64,000 bases of DNA from Prunella strophiata (Eukaryota; Chordata; Aves; Passeriformes; Prunellidae). Location of the stretch: the NCBI GenBank assembly GCA_036583965.1, contig JAZBQD010000034.1:14259040-14323039 (forward strand), in the 5' to 3' direction. Of the stretch, positions 27,301-36,525 are shown one piece after another (positions within the stretch are counted from its first letter, which is position 1; each line of letters begins with the position of its first letter). A program made the translations under genes and the position numbers. The notes beneath the pieces are model-generated. The model did not search any database, had not been told where the DNA came from, and saw only the letters and a list, made by a program, of their open reading frames with translations.

Positions 27301-30300
27301 GTTCTGCAGCAAACAAAGAGCACATCAGCAGAGAAGACAAGACAGTGGAAAAAAGAAAGATGGCAGGGATACAAAGGGCAATCAAAGCAGAGCTTCATGC
27401 TGGATACAAAATACAATTTACCACTAGCCCTAAATGCAGAAACACTGCTACGTAACATCCTAGGAGAATGGTCTTAGCTGTCTCTGTGACAGACACACGT
27501 TGGAGAACTTTCACTGTATCCCCAGCAAAATTTCCAATTCTTTGCAAGAACAGCAAATTCTAAAACTGTTGCTGTTATTAAGAGCTTGTTATGCCTTTGA
27601 ACACTGAGAATTTAGATTGTAACATTTCATATCATGTAAATATAACCAAGTTTCAACTCTGAAAGCTTAAAAATGAATTAAGGAGATCTGTATTCAAGAA
27701 TTTAGTCAGGATTTACATGAATACAAAGCATGAAACCAAAGGCAGAATTTAAATTCAACAAACAGCCAGATTTTATTTTTTTAACTTGCTTAGTCTTTAA
27801 CTGAAAAATACTTGAAGCAGTGAAGATGGGAACAGCTGTGAGCCCTGGAAGACAGAGCAGCACTAACTATGCAAATCAGTCTCAGTGCTCTCCCTCAGAG
27901 ACAGTTCCTAAATTTCAAACACACTTTTCTTCTCACAGCTCCACTTATAAGCAGTAAGTATACAGAAGCCAACAGTGCTTGCTTCATAGAACGGGCATGA
28001 AAAGAGGAAGAATCTCTTCTTTTGGGGAGGTCAAAGCACTGTAGTCTGGGCTGGGTGGCAGATCAAACTCACTGTGCCATCTAGTGACAACCCACGAGGG
28101 GACAGCACAGCCTCTGCAAGGAGGCTTTAAAAAAACTACTTCTGACCCATAGCAATCTCTGGTTTTTCCCCATTTTCTGAGTCACTGCACAGTGATTTTA
28201 TCTTAAACCAATTTGCTCCTTCTTAAGGAAATACCTTCTTATTCCAATTTATATTGAACATTACTAAATCAATGCACAGTCATCACCTCAGCACTAGTCA
28301 GACTGCACCAATCTTTAAATAGGAGAAAAGCATTTCAGTATGTGAAAAAAAATTACTACATGGAAAATAAGCTCTTCTGACCCAAAATTCCACGTCAGTA
28401 ATTTCAGCAGCAATAATAATCACACAGAACTTCTGCCAGTAAGGGGAACACAAAGCAATTCCTATTTGAAAGAAGATGCTTCAAGTTCTTGAGTGTGGCA
28501 CAGAACATGCTGGTGCTAGGAAAACCTTTAAATTACTGAGGGGCATAAAACCCAATAGCAGACCCTGTATAGAGAGCAAAAGAGTCAGGAAGCAGAAATA
28601 ATCTGGTTTATATTTATTCAGCCTAAGCAAAAATAGATTAGCCAAGTTTACTTACCACTTGCTCCAGCTTCCCTGATGCCAGCTCCTCCTGAAGCTTCTG
28701 GGCTTTCAGTGTACGTTTGGCCTGTGCAGCACGAAAATGCATTTGTTTAAATATTTCTTAGCACCAGCTCTAATATCAGCAGAGCACATTACAAGTGTCC
28801 CTCCTCCCAGCCCAGCCACAGCAAACACTAACTCTCTCCCCAGTAAATCATAACCCCTACGTACCAAATCAACCTTGGAGTACTCCTCTACAATCTTCAT
28901 GTGCTCCTCTGGGTTGTAACCATTCCACCGGTCTCGCTTCCCATCGTAATCAAACATCAGCTGAGGCTGCACGTGCTCATCTGGGGCAATATTCATGCCT
29001 GTGTATTTTGCTCCAACTTTCCTGGGTCTCTGAAAGAAAAAAAAAAAAAAAAAGAAAAAAGATTAGATCAGTCCATTAGTCACTCACATATCCTTTTAAA
29101 AATAAAAATGAATCAAGCTCCTGTAAAGCAAGTTAAATTCAGCACTGTAAGGCTGTGGATTGTAAATAAATGCAAGTAGTTCTGTACTTTTATGTAGCAC
29201 AACTGACTTCAAACTCCACAGATTCTTGTTTATATTTTCTACAATTAAGAAGGGAATTAAAACAGTTTCAGGGGGTAGCTTCTACCTGAGATGAAGCAGA
29301 AAGACACACACAGCAGCACTTGAGTTAATGCAATTAACAAGAGAATAACATTTTCACCTATTATTTCAGATCTTATTACAAACAGAAGTGATGGATGACA
29401 CACTGAATTCTATCACTTTCCCTCTTCACTAATAAGTTCTTTAAAAATTTCTAGGTCATCTCTCAGTACATTTTCCAAAACAGCTTTTCCAAACCCAGTA
29501 TTTCCTCTCCAGCCAGCTGCTTTTCACCCAGATGAAGCTCCCATGGCACTCAAAGCCATTGTGACAGGGCCAGCAGTGGGGTTACCTCCATGCAGTCCTT
29601 CTTCTTGTGGGTCAGTGCCCCGCAGTTCTCGCAGGCTCCTTTGCGGTACCTCGTGGCCACGGCGTGCTGGGGGCAAACACAGCATCAGCCAAGGGCTCCC
29701 AGAAACACCTGCACACTGCCAGCACCACCAGGAGTGCCTGCCTCCCCCACAGCCCCAACAGCTGCTCTGCCTGCTGAGTAAAAATTCCTGTCCCCCTCAA
29801 GAGCACACAGCCAGGAATGTCCTGATTGCTGCCCCCCTCAAGAGCACACAGCCAGGAATGTCCTGATTGCTGCCCCCCTCAAGAGCACACAGCCAGGAAT
29901 GTCCTGATTGCTGCCCCCCTCAGAACACACAGCCAGGAATGTCCTGATTGCTGCCCCCCTCAGAACACACAGCCAGGAATGTCCTGATTGCTGCCCCCCT
30001 CAAGAGCACACAGCCAGGAATGTCCTGATTGCTGCCCCCCTCAAGAGCACACAGCCAGGAATCTCCTGATTGCTGCCCCCCTCAAGAGCACACAGCCAGG
30101 AATCTCCTGATTGCTGCCCCCCTCAAGAGCACACAGCCAGGAATGTCCTGGTGTAATCCACCCAAATCCTGATTTCATGAGAGGAGCACTCTGCCCACCT
30201 CCTGCACTCCCCGTTTGTACCAATCCCCAGAGGAGTTGTACTGCTTCTGCTTCTCTGGCTGAGGCCTCTGGTGCTTCAGAGTGGGTCTCTTGGAAGGATC

Positions 30301-31131
30301 TATGTACCATGGCACTGAGGAGATGTACTGAGGAATGTGAGGGTTGATGTCTCTGTAAAAGATGTGCAATGAGAACACATGGCAGGCAAAAAATCACAAA
30401 ACAACTCAGTCTAACAAACAACCCTCATGTTAAAGTTCAGGTGCTTTAGGAGTGATAATAAATAATGAAGTTGGTACAACACACTGCAAAATAAATTCTC
30501 AGTTTGATAAACACAGACTTTGAGACTTTGTTGCCACCGAATTCACCTAAACTCCTGACTCCAAATCAAATGGTTTATTCTGTGTAATGTTGCTGAGCAA
30601 AAGAAATAGCAACATTGCTCAGAAGCAACAAGCCCTGTGAAAGCAAGAGAGAGGCAACAGATGAGGTGCACAGTAAAAGACCCCTGTGCTTTGTCTTGCT
30701 CACTTTTAACATACCATGTGTTATTAGCTTCATGGATGGGACTTTTTAGCAGAACTGTCAGCACCTGACAGAAAATAAACACTGAACCTACATTTTTTTA
30801 GAAAGTATCTCATGACTGGAACATTAAAACACAAAGTTCAACTGTTTCCCTCTACAGTAACTCAGACTAAAATAATGAGTTACTCTCACAATTGCTCTGT
30901 AACCACAACCAAAGAGACGTTTTTTCCTCAGCAGCTTTAGAATATCCACAGCTTCAGTAAAACATACTTTCCTTCTTCGTCCACTTCAGCAGGTGCATTC
31001 CCGAGTTTTCTCTGCTCTTCTAATTCTTTCTTTTTCCTCCAATCTTCCCTCGTCATCTTCTTTGGCTCCTCCAGGCTCACATCAGCTGCCCCTCCTGCAG
31101 GAGGAGCGTTCGCTACCACACCTGAGGCCAT
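21342..31131 (-). CDS. SLU7: SLU7 pre-mRNA splicing factor, 15 coding exons, 580 aa
   Basis: SLU7 acts in the second catalytic step of nuclear pre-mRNA splicing, helping choose the 3' splice site. Coding exons, in minus order: 31131-30968, 30352-30199, 29666-29586, 29029-28865, 28721-28656, 27303-27256, 26756-26625, 26347-26250, 24881-24814, 24613-24474, 23746-23585, 23156-23052, 22864-22790, 22560-22456, 21521-21342. All junctions are GT-AG and the frame joins without error (1743 nt). The protein matches human SLU7 (586 aa) nearly end to end. Landmarks are [20 protein letters not shown] near residue 19, a CCHC zinc knuckle (C118, C121, H126, C131), the acidic [18 protein letters not shown] block, [20 protein letters not shown], a lysine-rich segment at about 487-521, and the C-terminus [14 protein letters not shown]. 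The ATG at 31131 lies in exon 2, just after its acceptor. At residue 427, where human has His before IWGSYW, this sequence has Cys. The gene is intact. Confidence 0.97.
29790..30150. repeat. 41-bp tandem repeat, nine copies, inside an SLU7 intron
   Basis: Nine copies of a unit containing CACACAGCCAGGAATGTCCT and a C6 run fill most of the intron between the coding exons at 30352-30199 and 29666-29586. Two copies are two bases shorter (CTCAGAACAC instead of CTCAAGAGCAC). Two others read AATCTCCTG instead of AATGTCCTG. The array ends 49 bp from the exon donor at 30198. Confidence 0.95.
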
Positions 31132-31144
31132 TTTGGCTTTTTTC

Positions 31145-32058
31145 CTTAGCAGAAAAAAAAAATAAATTAGAAGATAAAAGAAAAGCCTTGCAGAGCAATA
31201 CCCTCTGACATCACAGCTCTTCAACGTGACTTTGTGTGATGCCAGTGAAATGAGCTAACTCCGAATTATGCATTCCGGACATACCTCTGCCGTGAAAAAA
31301 CAAGCCCCGCTGCCGAAAACACAAAATTACTTTATTGTTAACCTGGGGCCTGCGCGTAGCCCGGAAGAGACGCGAGAGAACGACCGCGGGGAAGCAGCGC
31401 CAGGCCCAGGGCCGGGCAGGCACGCCAAGATTCCGGAGGCCCCACGCCAATCCGCCCGACTTCTCGAGCCCAGCACCGCCCTCGTCCCGGTCCCGGTCCC
31501 GGTCCCGGTCCCGGTCCCGGTCCCGGTCCCGGTCCCGGTCCCGGTCCCGGTCCCGGTCCCGGTCCCGGTCCCGGTCCCGGTCCCGGTCCCGGTCCCGGTC
31601 CCGGTCCCGGTCCCGGTCCCGGTCCCGGTCCCGGTCCCGGTCCCGGTCCCGGTCCCGGTCCCGGTCCCGGTCCCGGTCCCGGTCCCGGTCCCGGTCCCGG
31701 TCCCGGTCCCGGTCCCGGTCCCGGTCCCGGTCCCGGTCCCGGTCCCGGTCCCGGTCCCGGTCCCGGTCCCGGTCCCGGTCCCGGTCCCGGTCCCGGTCCC
31801 GGTCCCGGTCCCGGTCCCGGTCCCGGTCCCGGTCCCGGTCCCGGTCCCGGTCCCGGTCCCGGTCCCGGTCCCGGTCCCGGTCCCGGTCCCGGTCCCGGTC
31901 CCGGTCCCGGTCCCGGTCCCGGTCCCGGTCCCGGTCCCGGTCCCGGTCCCGGTCCCGGTCCCGGTCCCGGTCCCGGTCCCGGTCACGGTCCCCCAATGGT
32001 GCCGGTCCCGATCCCGGTCCCGGTCCCGAGTCCCGGCCGCTGCCGCCGCCCTGTTTAC
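31145..32058 (-). other. SLU7: SLU7 intron 1, carrying the hexamer array
   Basis: On the minus strand an exon ending CTGGCAG is followed by GTAAAC (donor at 32058). The acceptor TTTCTGCTAAG ends at 31145, just before the exon holding the start codon. The intron is about 914 bp, and over half of it is the GGGACC repeat. The exon-1 assignment is inferred from the donor and the promoter motifs, as in other vertebrates where SLU7 exon 1 is non-coding. Confidence 0.6.
31484..31982. repeat. Hexanucleotide array (GGTCCC plus / GGGACC minus), about 83 copies
   Basis: Eighty-three consecutive copies of the 6-bp unit are seen with no interruption. They are followed by degenerate copies to about 32033 (a GGTCAC unit, then CCCCAATGGTGCC and more GGTCCC-like units). 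The array lies in SLU7 intron 1, 76 bp downstream of the inferred exon-1 donor. All reading frames on both strands are open. They encode Asp-Arg, Gly-Thr and Gly-Pro dipeptides on the minus strand, and Gly-Pro, Val-Pro and Ser-Arg on the plus strand. The long frames reported here (up to 357 codons) are due to this alone. Confidence 0.97.
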
Positions 32059-32110
32059 CTGCCAGGCCGCACGCGCCCCACAATGCCTCCGCGGCCGCGC
32101 TCACTTCCGG
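32059..32110 (-). other. SLU7: SLU7 non-coding exon 1 (approximate 5' end)
   Basis: The 3' end at 32059 is set by the donor CTGGCAG/GTAAAC. The 5' end is unknown; transcription probably starts near the ETS-type motif CCGGAAGT (minus strand, 32110-32103). An ATG in this region (minus, about 32104) opens a frame that runs straight into the hexamer array and is not the SLU7 start. Confidence 0.5.
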
Positions 32111-32270
32111 GGCGGAGCCGCCTCCCCGTGCCCGCCCCGCCCCGCCCCGGAGCTCGCGTGCGGCGGCGCGCGAGCGGCGCGCTCAGCCAATCGGCTGCCG
32201 CGCGTGGGTCGAAGCGGCCAATGGGCGGCTCGGGGTCTAAAAGACGGCGCCGTTGGGCTGTGGGGCGCTC
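32103..32270. promoter_or_regulatory. Divergent CpG-rich promoter of SLU7 and PTTG1
   Basis: The two genes are head to head, with first exons about 150-200 bp apart in very CpG-rich DNA. Visible elements: an ETS/GABP-type site (ACTTCCGG, 32103-32110), GC boxes (CCCCGCCCCGCCCCGG, about 32137-32152), and two CCAAT boxes in the same orientation at 32187-32191 and 32218-32222, 31 bp apart. A TCTAAAAGA stretch lies at about 32235-32243. Paired CCAAT boxes about three helical turns apart are the usual NF-Y arrangement in promoters of genes expressed in G2/M. That fits PTTG1. I do not see a perfect CHR element (TTTGAA); TTTGAG occurs at about 32278. Confidence 0.75.
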
Positions 32271-32332
32271 TGAGGAGTTTGAGTGGTTTGCGCTCGGTGG
32301 GTTCAGCATTTCCATTGCTGGCGTTTTCTGAG
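32265..32332 (+). other. PTTG1: PTTG1 non-coding exon 1 (approximate 5' end)
   Basis: The right end is fixed by the donor TTTTCTGAG/GTGAGC at 32332/32333. The start is estimated from the CCAAT boxes and the CpG-rich core. The next exon begins at 33089 after TTCTACAG and contains the start codon after about 21 nt of 5' UTR. Confidence 0.55.
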
Positions 32333-32614
32333 GTGAGCTGAGGGCTCTGGAATAGAGCTGCTCTGGGACTGCGAATCGTGCTTTGTCCCTCAGGCTGTAC
32401 TAAGAAACGGAATTTCGCCCAGGGAAAGGCAGTAAAGGTGGGGAAGGGTTCGGAGCGCAGGTGTGATGAGGAGTTGTGGGGGGGCGTGCTCGGCCTGGAG
32501 AACAGGAGGCTTAGGGGGGGCTTTATCGCTTGGTATAATCGCCTGAAAAGAGGTTCTGCCAGGTGGAGATCGGTGTTTTCTCTCAGGCAGCCAGCAGCAG
32601 GACAAAAATAAATG

Positions 32615-32828
32615 GTATCAGGCTGTGCTGGGGGGATTTAAGCTGGCCATTAGGAATAATTTCTGACAAAAAGGGTGGTTAGACGTTAGAACGGGCTGCA
32701 CGGGAGGCGGTGGAGTCACTGTCCCTGGAAGTGATTAAGGAAAGGCTGGATGTGGCACTCCTTGCTATGGGGGTGTTTAGGTTGGACTCGATTATTTAGC
32801 GATCTTTTCCAGCCTCACCAACTGTGGC
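32615..32828 (+). mobile_element. CR1 LINE fragment in PTTG1 intron 1, sense
   Basis: Segments typical of the CR1 3' region are seen in order: GGTGGTTAGACGTTAGAACG, GGCTGCACGGGAGGCGGTGG, AGTCACTGTCCCTGGAAGTG, AAGGAAAGGCTGGATGTGGC, GGTTGGACTCGATTATTTAG and TCTTTTCCAGCCTCACCAAC. It is 5'-truncated, non-coding, and lies in the same orientation as PTTG1. Confidence 0.9.
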
Positions 32829-33109
32829 TCTTAGTTTTCCTGTAGACCTCTTTAGTGAGGAATTGCTTGTTCACCTGTGTAATGGCAGTGATGAGCATTA
32901 ATAGTGCCTTCAAACCTGAGGGTCTTTAGCTGACCTGCTGTATAACAGTGGGAAGCAGTGGTTTGTTCCCCTTGTCTAGAGACCAGTGTGTGATAGCTCT
33001 GTTATTTTTAATGGGGCTTGCTTAAAAAGTGTGCTGTGATGAGACAAATGACAAAATGTTTTCCCTTTTTCCTCTGTGAATTCTACAGGGTAGCCTTATC
33101 AATCTGAAG

Positions 33110-36100
33110 ATGGCAACTCTGATCTTTGTTGATCAGGAGAATAGTGAACTTCATGCTCCCAAGAGTCATCTGAAGCTCCCTTCAGGATCTTGTGCGTATT
33201 TGCTGCCCTGAGCCAGTAAGGGATCAAGTGAAGGGCATAAATCACATTTTACTATTTACTGCTTTTAATAATAACAGTTTTCTATTCATAAATCCACTTA
33301 CCCAACCAATTCTTCCAAGCTCATCATTTAGTATAAATTTAAGATAACTCTGTGCTTTTGTCATAAGTGTGGCTTATGAGTTATAGATGGTGAGCAGTGA
33401 TTTCCATGCCAGCTAGTTTTCTAGCATGTGCACTTACTTAGACAAGCTTTAGGGTTGCTGATGTCTGTTTTTTTTCCTTTGCCCCATTCCAGCAAAAGTC
33501 TTAGCTGAAAGAGCACAAATTAATACTCCACTCCCTAAAAAAGCAATCAGTACTTCTCCAGTCACATCTCGCTCTGTCAGAAAGGCTCTTGGAAATGTGA
33601 ATAAAGCTGAAGGAGTCACAGGCAAGATGGACAGGCTAAAACAGAAAAGTCAGCCTTGCACTGTGAACAAAGTGAGTACAACACACTCATGCTGGGGAGG
33701 AGGGGAAATCCATAATTTAACTCTGACATCATTAAGCACCACACAGGTGCTCCCTCACTCCCTCCTTGATGGGATAGGGAGTGAGAATTGGAAGGGTGAA
33801 TGTGAGAAAAATAATAGGCTGAGATTAAGGCAATTTAATAATTAAAATCTCAGAGAAAAACAAAAGCAATTCCTTGCCACAGCTGACTAATGCCTTGCCA
33901 GTCCCAGAGCAGTGGTAGCCCTGCTTTCCCCCCAGTTTTCTTGCTGAGATGCCATGCAGTAGGGGCTATCCCTCTGGGCAGCTGGGGTCAGCTCCCCCAG
34001 CCTCCTCCCTGGTGGGGCTGTCAGAAGCAGAGAAGGACCTGAACTGTGCAAACGCTGCTTGGTAATAGCTGAAAGAGCTGTTTTCATCATGAATCTAAAA
34101 CATGGGTTTGTAAGAATTGCTAGGAAGAAAAATAACTCTGTCCTGCCTAAAAGCAGGGCACCTATGTGCCTTCTAGGTTCTAGAGAAAATAGTCTGAGTT
34201 AATGTCTTATCCACATCTTAAGAGTTACCTGTTCTAGTGCAGTCACCTCTTGCCACCATAGACAGTACTGCACTACATAAACTCAGCTGAAACATTTGCC
34301 CATCTTCATCTTATTTGTGATGAAGGCAATAGAATTTAGGCCTGACTGAGAAAAGTATGATAGGTATACCTGTCTGTAGACCTGAACAGCATAAGAAAGC
34401 CACTCCAAATATTCCACAGTAGCTCAAATAATGTTACTTCCTCTTTTTATGACTTACAAAAAGACTGGATTAGAAAGCTGCCATACAGTGGCTGAAGAAG
34501 ACTGGCCAGAAATAGAAAATATGTTTCCTGGGGATCCTCAAGGTAAGAACTATTGATGTAATTATTAAAATTAACAGTGAGGCTATAATGAGTGGTGGCA
34601 TTGTTGTAAGAATTTGTCCAAGCTCCTGTGGCACACAAACCAGCATTGCATTTCTCCTGAGTCCTTCCTGAAACACAAGGGCACTTGCTGCTTCTGAAAT
34701 ACTTAAACAGGAATGAGGTGGTATTTCTAGTAGTAATGGCTGTGCCTCAGGTGTGTTATTCTGAGTCTCTTATTGTGGTGACAGGAAACAAGTTCCAAAT
34801 AACCATGTATTAGCTTCTTAGTTCATTAAATACAGACTGATAGACAAGTATTTAAGGAATACAGAAAAGTGTGTGCCAAGATTCTACTGCTTTAGGATAT
34901 AATAGTTGAAGATGAAGCTTCTAAAGCTGTTCTTAGGCCAGCCCATTTCAGATACTCTCAGTCCTTCAAAGTGTGTCCTCAAAGCTCTCCTCTTCATGTG
35001 GATGTGTGTGAAAACCACTGTGCCAAAGACTTGGTGTTGATGATGCTTTGCTTGCTGAATTTACTAACTGCTTTACCTTAGCAGTTGTTAGGCAGCCTAG
35101 TGTTTTCATCAGGGTTGGTGTATGGGATTTCATGGACAACTGAAAGGTGTAACTGCAAGTAAATGCCCCATAAGAGTAGACTTGTGTTGTCTTAGGTTGG
35201 CTCCTATTTAATTTAGTCTAGAAGAGTTTGCAGCTTCCCAGGCTACTGCACTCTTAACAGTCTTTCTTAAACAGACTTTGAGAGTTTTGATCTTCCTGAA
35301 GAACACAAACTGAGCAATATCAACCTGTGTGGTGTTCCCCTCATGGTATTTGAAAGGACATATGACAGATGTGTGAACATGGTTCCTTCACCTGTGAAGA
35401 TTGAAGAGATTTCATGGGAATCCAGTAAGTGGAAACTCTGCATGATTTTCAGTACACACAATGCTCCTCAGTGGTTAGGGCAAAAAGCCAGTTGGCTCCA
35501 GCAGTGAATTGCTGTTGCTGTCTGAACTACCAGAGCAGTGCAGCAGTATCAAACAGCTGCTGCTCAGTGTACCTGGCCAACACTGCCAGTTCAGGCAATT
35601 GTCTCAGAGTGGCATTGCTGACTTGTGGCTTAACCCAGCTGCAGCCAAGCACCACACAACTTGCTCCCCTGCTGTGGGATGGGGAAAAAATAAGGAGAGA
35701 AACTGTGAAAAAACTCATGCTTTGAGATAAAAGCAGTTTTGATAACTAAAGGAAAAGCCATGCATTTAAGAAAATCAAGACAGGGAATTCATCCAATTCC
35801 CATCAACAAGCAGGTGTTCAGCATCCTCACAATAGCAGGGCTTCATCTCATGCAATGGTGGCTTGGGAAGACAAGTGCCATAACCCCAAATGTCTCTCCT
35901 TTCTTCTCCCCCCAGCTCTGTGTGCTGAGTGTGACACCATAGGGTCTGAGATATCCCCTGGGCCTGTTGGGGCCAGCTGTTCTGGCTGTGCTCCCTTCCA
36001 GATGCTTGAGCACTCCCAGCCTCCTCCTCACTGGTGAGGTGAGGAGCAGAAAAGGCCTTGACTCTTTTGCTGAGCAGTGCTCACACAGCTAAACCATCCC

Positions 36101-36447
36101 TGAGTTATCAATACTGATTCCAGCACAAATGCAAAACACAGCCCATACCAGGCACTGTGAAGGAAATTAACTACCCAGTTAAAAGAGTACATTGAGCAAT
36201 CTCTTGCGGTGCTTTGCAGACTGATCAGTTGGGTGGCAGTGGCTTATACAATGAAGCAATATTTCCCTTGCTTATTCAACAGGTTTATGCTGAGCTGCTG
36301 GGAGGTAGCTTCTATTTGTGTGCATTCTGAGTTTGAGAAACTGATTTGATTTATTTCTGACTTTCAGACTTGCTACAATCAACTGCTGACTTCCTTGCTA
36401 CCCTGGATGAGATCATTGACATGCCACCTCCAAATTATGATGTTTAA
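33110..36447 (+). CDS. PTTG1: PTTG1 (securin), five coding exons, 189 aa
   Basis: Securin holds separase inactive until APC/C marks it for destruction at anaphase. Coding exons are 33110-33191, 33493-33671, 34464-34542, 35275-35424 and 36368-36447. All have GT-AG ends, and the frame joins cleanly (570 nt). The protein starts MATLIFVDQENSE, as in mammals (human 202 aa). Seen in order: QEN at 9-11 in place of the human KEN box; an intact D-box RKALGNVN at 57-64; WPEIENMFP at 101-109, aligned with the human separase-binding [18 protein letters not shown] at 114-124; a Ser-Pro site (SPVK) at 152-155, equivalent to human Ser165; and an acidic C-terminus ending PPPNYDV. The acceptor of the 34464 exon is weak (TTACAAAAAG). 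The gene shares its promoter with SLU7, and the paired CCAAT boxes fit cell-cycle control. The family call is certain; effects of the motif changes are inference. Confidence 0.96.
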
Positions 36448-36499
36448 TGTGTGTTCTGAAGTTTCTTTTGAGGTCCCATTTCATATAGTTCTGTATTTC

Positions 36500-36505
36500 A
36501 ATAAA
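36500..36505 (+). terminator. PTTG1: PTTG1 poly(A) signal AATAAA
   Basis: A canonical AATAAA lies 52 bp after the PTTG1 stop codon, giving a short 3' UTR with cleavage expected near 36520-36525. A T-rich stretch (TACTTCTTTTAC) follows at about 36530. Confidence 0.88.
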
Positions 36506-36525
36506 GGCTAGTTTAACCTATATAC

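Noticed and set aside
29790..30150. Possible CRISPR-like array
   Set aside because: Units are contiguous with no unique spacers, in a vertebrate intron; a simple tandem repeat.
31211..32341. Asp-Arg, Ser-Arg, Val-Pro and Gly-Thr repeat proteins, which can look like SR-type splicing proteins
   Set aside because: They are translations of a hexamer in an SLU7 intron. The true SLU7 start is in the next exon.
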